A program made the position numbers and the translations under genes. A stretch of DNA of 44,627 nt from an uncultured Lachnospiraceae bacterium. Its GTDB lineage: Bacteria; Bacillota; Clostridia; Lachnospirales; Lachnospiraceae. The number at the start of each line of letters is the position of its first letter. The first letter of the stretch is position 1. Below the pieces are notes generated by a model that saw only the letters and a program-made list of their open reading frames with translations, searched no databases and had not been told where the DNA came from. The stretch covers positions 1-44,627 of the forward strand of contig CACWQE010000019.1 of assembly GCA_902762905.1 (NCBI GenBank), read 5' to 3'. Shown piece after piece: positions 42,532 through 44,627 of the stretch.

Positions 42532-43258
42532 GGATAGTTTTGAAATTAAAAAAATATATTCTGGAGCGTTAACTGACAAGGAAATAGATGATTTTAAAAA
42601 TTTATGCATTTCTACCTATGGAGAGTTCAATGCAACTTCATTTCGCAAGAAATATATAGATAATATATATGGGGAATCACTACTACTTTTTGCATACGAT
42701 AGTGATAAATGTGCTGCTATACAATGTTTTATTAGAAGTGATTTGCATAATACGAGAGCCATGCAATCAGGAGATTCAATGACTCGAGCGGAATATCAAG
42801 GGAAAGGTTTGTTTACGCAATTGGTAAAAGAAGGAGTAAAGGAACTAGAAACTGATTATTTTATATATGGATTTCCGAATGAAAACTCGTTTCCAATATT
42901 TAAGAAGATGGGATGGAAATCATGCAGTAGGAAAAAATATCTTTTTTCTTGTAAGAAAAGCCGAAAAAGACTTCCGGTTATTAATGACACTGATTTTAAT
43001 TGGATTATAGAGCAAAATGTGAATGTTGAATATGTAAAGAGAGAAAGCAATTACTATTTGGCTAAAAAAAGGAATAGATATATAGATGTTGTGTTCGCAA
43101 AGCTTACCGAAGATCAAACAACATTCTTAAAGCAAGGCAAAGGTAAAATATTGTTGCAATATGATGATAAAGGAAAATTAGGGTATGGATGTGTACCGAT
43201 ATTTTGGAACAGTTGTGAAACGAAAATAGAACTATACAAGATGGATACAATGTTATGA
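42524..43258 (+). CDS. GNAT-family acyltransferase
   Basis: 244 residues. The GNAT acetyl-CoA loop is visible as TRAEYQGKGLFTQLV, followed by ETDYFIYGFPNENSFPIFKKMGW, the family's later strands and helix. The C-terminal 90 residues form a second, less recognisable part. Next to a deacetylase it could add an acyl group to the amino sugar of the repeat unit, but this is inference. The start overlaps the deacetylase gene by eight bases. Confidence 0.82.
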   Translation: MYKDSFEIKKIYSGALTDKEIDDFKNLCISTYGEFNATSFRKKYIDNIYGESLLLFAYDSDKCAAIQCFIRSDLHNTRAMQSGDSMTRAEYQGKGLFTQLVKEGVKELETDYFIYGFPNENSFPIFKKMGWKSCSRKKYLFSCKKSRKRLPVINDTDFNWIIEQNVNVEYVKRESNYYLAKKRNRYIDVVFAKLTEDQTTFLKQGKGKILLQYDDKGKLGYGCVPIFWNSCETKIELYKMDTML

Positions 43259-43276
43259 TTATTAGGAGAAGTGAAA

Positions 43277-44299
43277 ATGAGGAACTATAGTGTGGATGTA
43301 CCTGTCGCTATTTATATTTGGACAAGACCGGATTATCAAAGAATACAATTTGAAGTTATTAAGCAAGCACGTCCGAGCATTCTTTTTTTGATCTCTGATG
43401 GAGGACGAAATGAAAAGGAATGGGAAAAAATAAATATTAATAGAAGGATGTTCGAAAACGAGATTGATTGGGATTGTACTGTATATAAATTATATGAAGA
43501 GAAAAATCTGGGAATGTATACAATGGGGAGAAAATGCTATGAATTTGTATGGGAGAAAGCAGATTATTGTATTTTCTTAGAAGATGACATTGTTCCAACA
43601 GTTTCATATTTTGAGTTTTGTGCAGAATTGCTTGAAAAATACAGATATGATACACGCATTTGTTCTATTTCAGGGAATAATCAGTTGGAATCATGGGATA
43701 AATGTCCGTATGATTATTTCTTCTCTAAGGAGGGGTCTATTTCAGGATATGCAACTTGGAAAAGATGTTTTGAAATGTTCTATGATTTTTCGTTTGCAGA
43801 AGATGATTATTCATATAATATATTTAGAAATAATTTGAAATTATATAAGAATAAATGTTTGATGAAACAAACAGAGGCATTTATCAATTATGGTGTTTAT
43901 GAAGGGCATGTTGATGGTTCGGAGTATTGGTTGAGTCATGCGTGTTATGGGCAGAGTCAAGTACATATTGTTAGTAAGAAGAATATGATTAGAAATATTG
44001 GATTTGAAGCTTCAGAGCATATTGATTCGGCGAATAGAATTCCTAATGGAATTAGCAAGTTATTTGATTTGAATACATATGATGTTACTTTTCCGTTGAA
44101 TGAACCGCCACTAGTATTGGCTGATTTAGAATATGAAAAAGCAAGAAATCGTGCATTAGGTTACAACAATCCCTGGATTGTTTTTTGGAGAAGAATATGT
44201 AGAGTGTGTCTAATAGTTAAATCGGGAGATGTTGCCTATTTAACAAAAAAATTAAAGTTGGTAATTAAGCGAACGCATAATGTTCGTTTGGAAAAATAG
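43277..44299 (+). CDS. GT-A-fold glycosyltransferase (hemolytic HlpA-like)
   Basis: 340 residues from ATG 43277 (AGGAG eight bases before; an in-frame GTG lies at 43271). The N-terminus VAIYIWTRPDYQ and the metal motif FLEDDIVP near residue 100 fit the GT-A proteins often labelled HlpA-like in capsule loci. SGNNQ and GYATWKRCFE are also typical of that group. It probably adds a sugar to the repeat unit; donor and linkage are unknown. AT-rich like its neighbours. Confidence 0.82.
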   Translation: MRNYSVDVPVAIYIWTRPDYQRIQFEVIKQARPSILFLISDGGRNEKEWEKININRRMFENEIDWDCTVYKLYEEKNLGMYTMGRKCYEFVWEKADYCIFLEDDIVPTVSYFEFCAELLEKYRYDTRICSISGNNQLESWDKCPYDYFFSKEGSISGYATWKRCFEMFYDFSFAEDDYSYNIFRNNLKLYKNKCLMKQTEAFINYGVYEGHVDGSEYWLSHACYGQSQVHIVSKKNMIRNIGFEASEHIDSANRIPNGISKLFDLNTYDVTFPLNEPPLVLADLEYEKARNRALGYNNPWIVFWRRICRVCLIVKSGDVAYLTKKLKLVIKRTHNVRLEK

Positions 44300-44327
44300 A
44301 GGATCTATTCATAGGACGGCGCAAGAA

Positions 44328-44627
44328 ATGATGAGAATATTGATGATAAATGTTGTTTGTGGAATAAAAAGTACAGGGCGTATATGTACGGATTTGGCAG
44401 ATATATTACAACAACATGGGAATGAAGTTAAAATTGCATATGGAAGAGAAGACGTACCTGAACAATATGCTGATAAGGCGTTTTTAATTAGTAAAGGAAT
44501 TAGTACACAAATGCATGCTTTGAAGACTCGTTTGTTCGATATGACAGGATTTGGAAGTAAATATTCTACAGAGAAATTTATTGAATGGATTGAGCTGTAC
44601 GATCCGGATATTATTCATATGCATAAT
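44328..44627 (+). CDS. Partial GT4-type glycosyltransferase (runs off the window)
   Basis: 100 codons are visible from ATG 44328 (or 44331), with AGGA about 11 bases upstream. The N-terminal Rossmann half MRILMINVVCGIKSTGRI and the DPDIIHMHN segment at the window edge are typical of GT4 enzymes of capsule loci. The C-terminal donor-binding half lies outside the window. Confidence 0.82.
   Translation, partial: MMRILMINVVCGIKSTGRICTDLADILQQHGNEVKIAYGREDVPEQYADKAFLISKGISTQMHALKTRLFDMTGFGSKYSTEKFIEWIELYDPDIIHMHN

Overview
The window looks like a chromosomal segment of a Lachnospiraceae-type Clostridia (Bacillota). The evidence is AGGAGG-type ribosome binding sites, near-consensus sigma-A promoters, moderate-to-low GC, a MurT/GatD pair (lipid II amidation), a CpsB/CpsC/CpsD Gram-positive capsule module, a YpuA-like DUF1002 protein and a GH25 secreted hydrolase with the lysine-rich repeat style common in that family. 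The species cannot be named from sequence alone. No CRISPR array, complete insertion sequence or rRNA was seen.

Layout. 1-2.9 kb (minus strand): indolepyruvate:ferredoxin oxidoreductase iorA-iorB followed by a small Ig-like protein, with a clear promoter. 3.0-4.9 kb (minus): a secreted GH25 muramidase-like protein with its own terminator. 5.2 kb: tRNA-Lys(CTT) with a near-consensus promoter. 5.4-13.0 kb (plus): an SMC/MukBEF/Wadjet-like set (kleisin-like, MukE-like, giant coiled-coil ATPase). A MNT/HEPN toxin-antitoxin-type pair with its own promoter lies between the first and second SMC genes, and no JetD-type nuclease is adjacent. 13.0-17.3 kb: aldose 1-epimerase, an RHH antitoxin-like remnant, murT-gatD and a WYL regulator. 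17.4-22.0 kb: a pair of palindromic repeats, glpK, a YugP-type zinc peptidase, a DUF1002 protein and corA. 22.0-26.6 kb: two complex-I/Mrp-antiporter-like membrane proteins, then an acyl carrier protein, a protein with a faint BtrH/C39-like pattern and a Sfp-type phosphopantetheinyl transferase. 26.6-28.3 kb (minus): a two-gene OLD/AAA15-like ATPase plus TOPRIM-like protein, a probable defence pair with its own strong promoter.

28.6-44.6 kb (plus) is a surface polysaccharide locus. It begins with a promoter, a PHP phosphatase (CpsB), an LCP ligase, a Wzz-type protein (CpsC), a BY-kinase with a tyrosine-rich tail (CpsD) and a lysine-rich secreted protein. An intergenic region follows with terminators, one of which looks like a leader attenuator. 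Next come a CapD/PglF-like 4,6-dehydratase, a remarkable triple-domain protein (sugar-phosphate transferase + NDP-sugar epimerase + GT4 glycosyltransferase) with a 10-A tract at its second joint, a Wzy/EpsG polymerase, glycosyltransferases, a Wzx flippase, a polysaccharide deacetylase, a GNAT acyltransferase and a partial GT4 running off the end. The serotype-type genes from about 35.2 kb onward are visibly more AT-rich than the rest, suggesting separate acquisition.

The two most interesting regions for novelty are the SMC operon interrupted by a HEPN/MNT pair, and the ACP/BtrH-like/PPTase mini-cluster beside incomplete antiporter-like proteins. The triple fusion with a slippage-prone A tract is a third. 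All family assignments come from reading motifs by eye; no database search was run.
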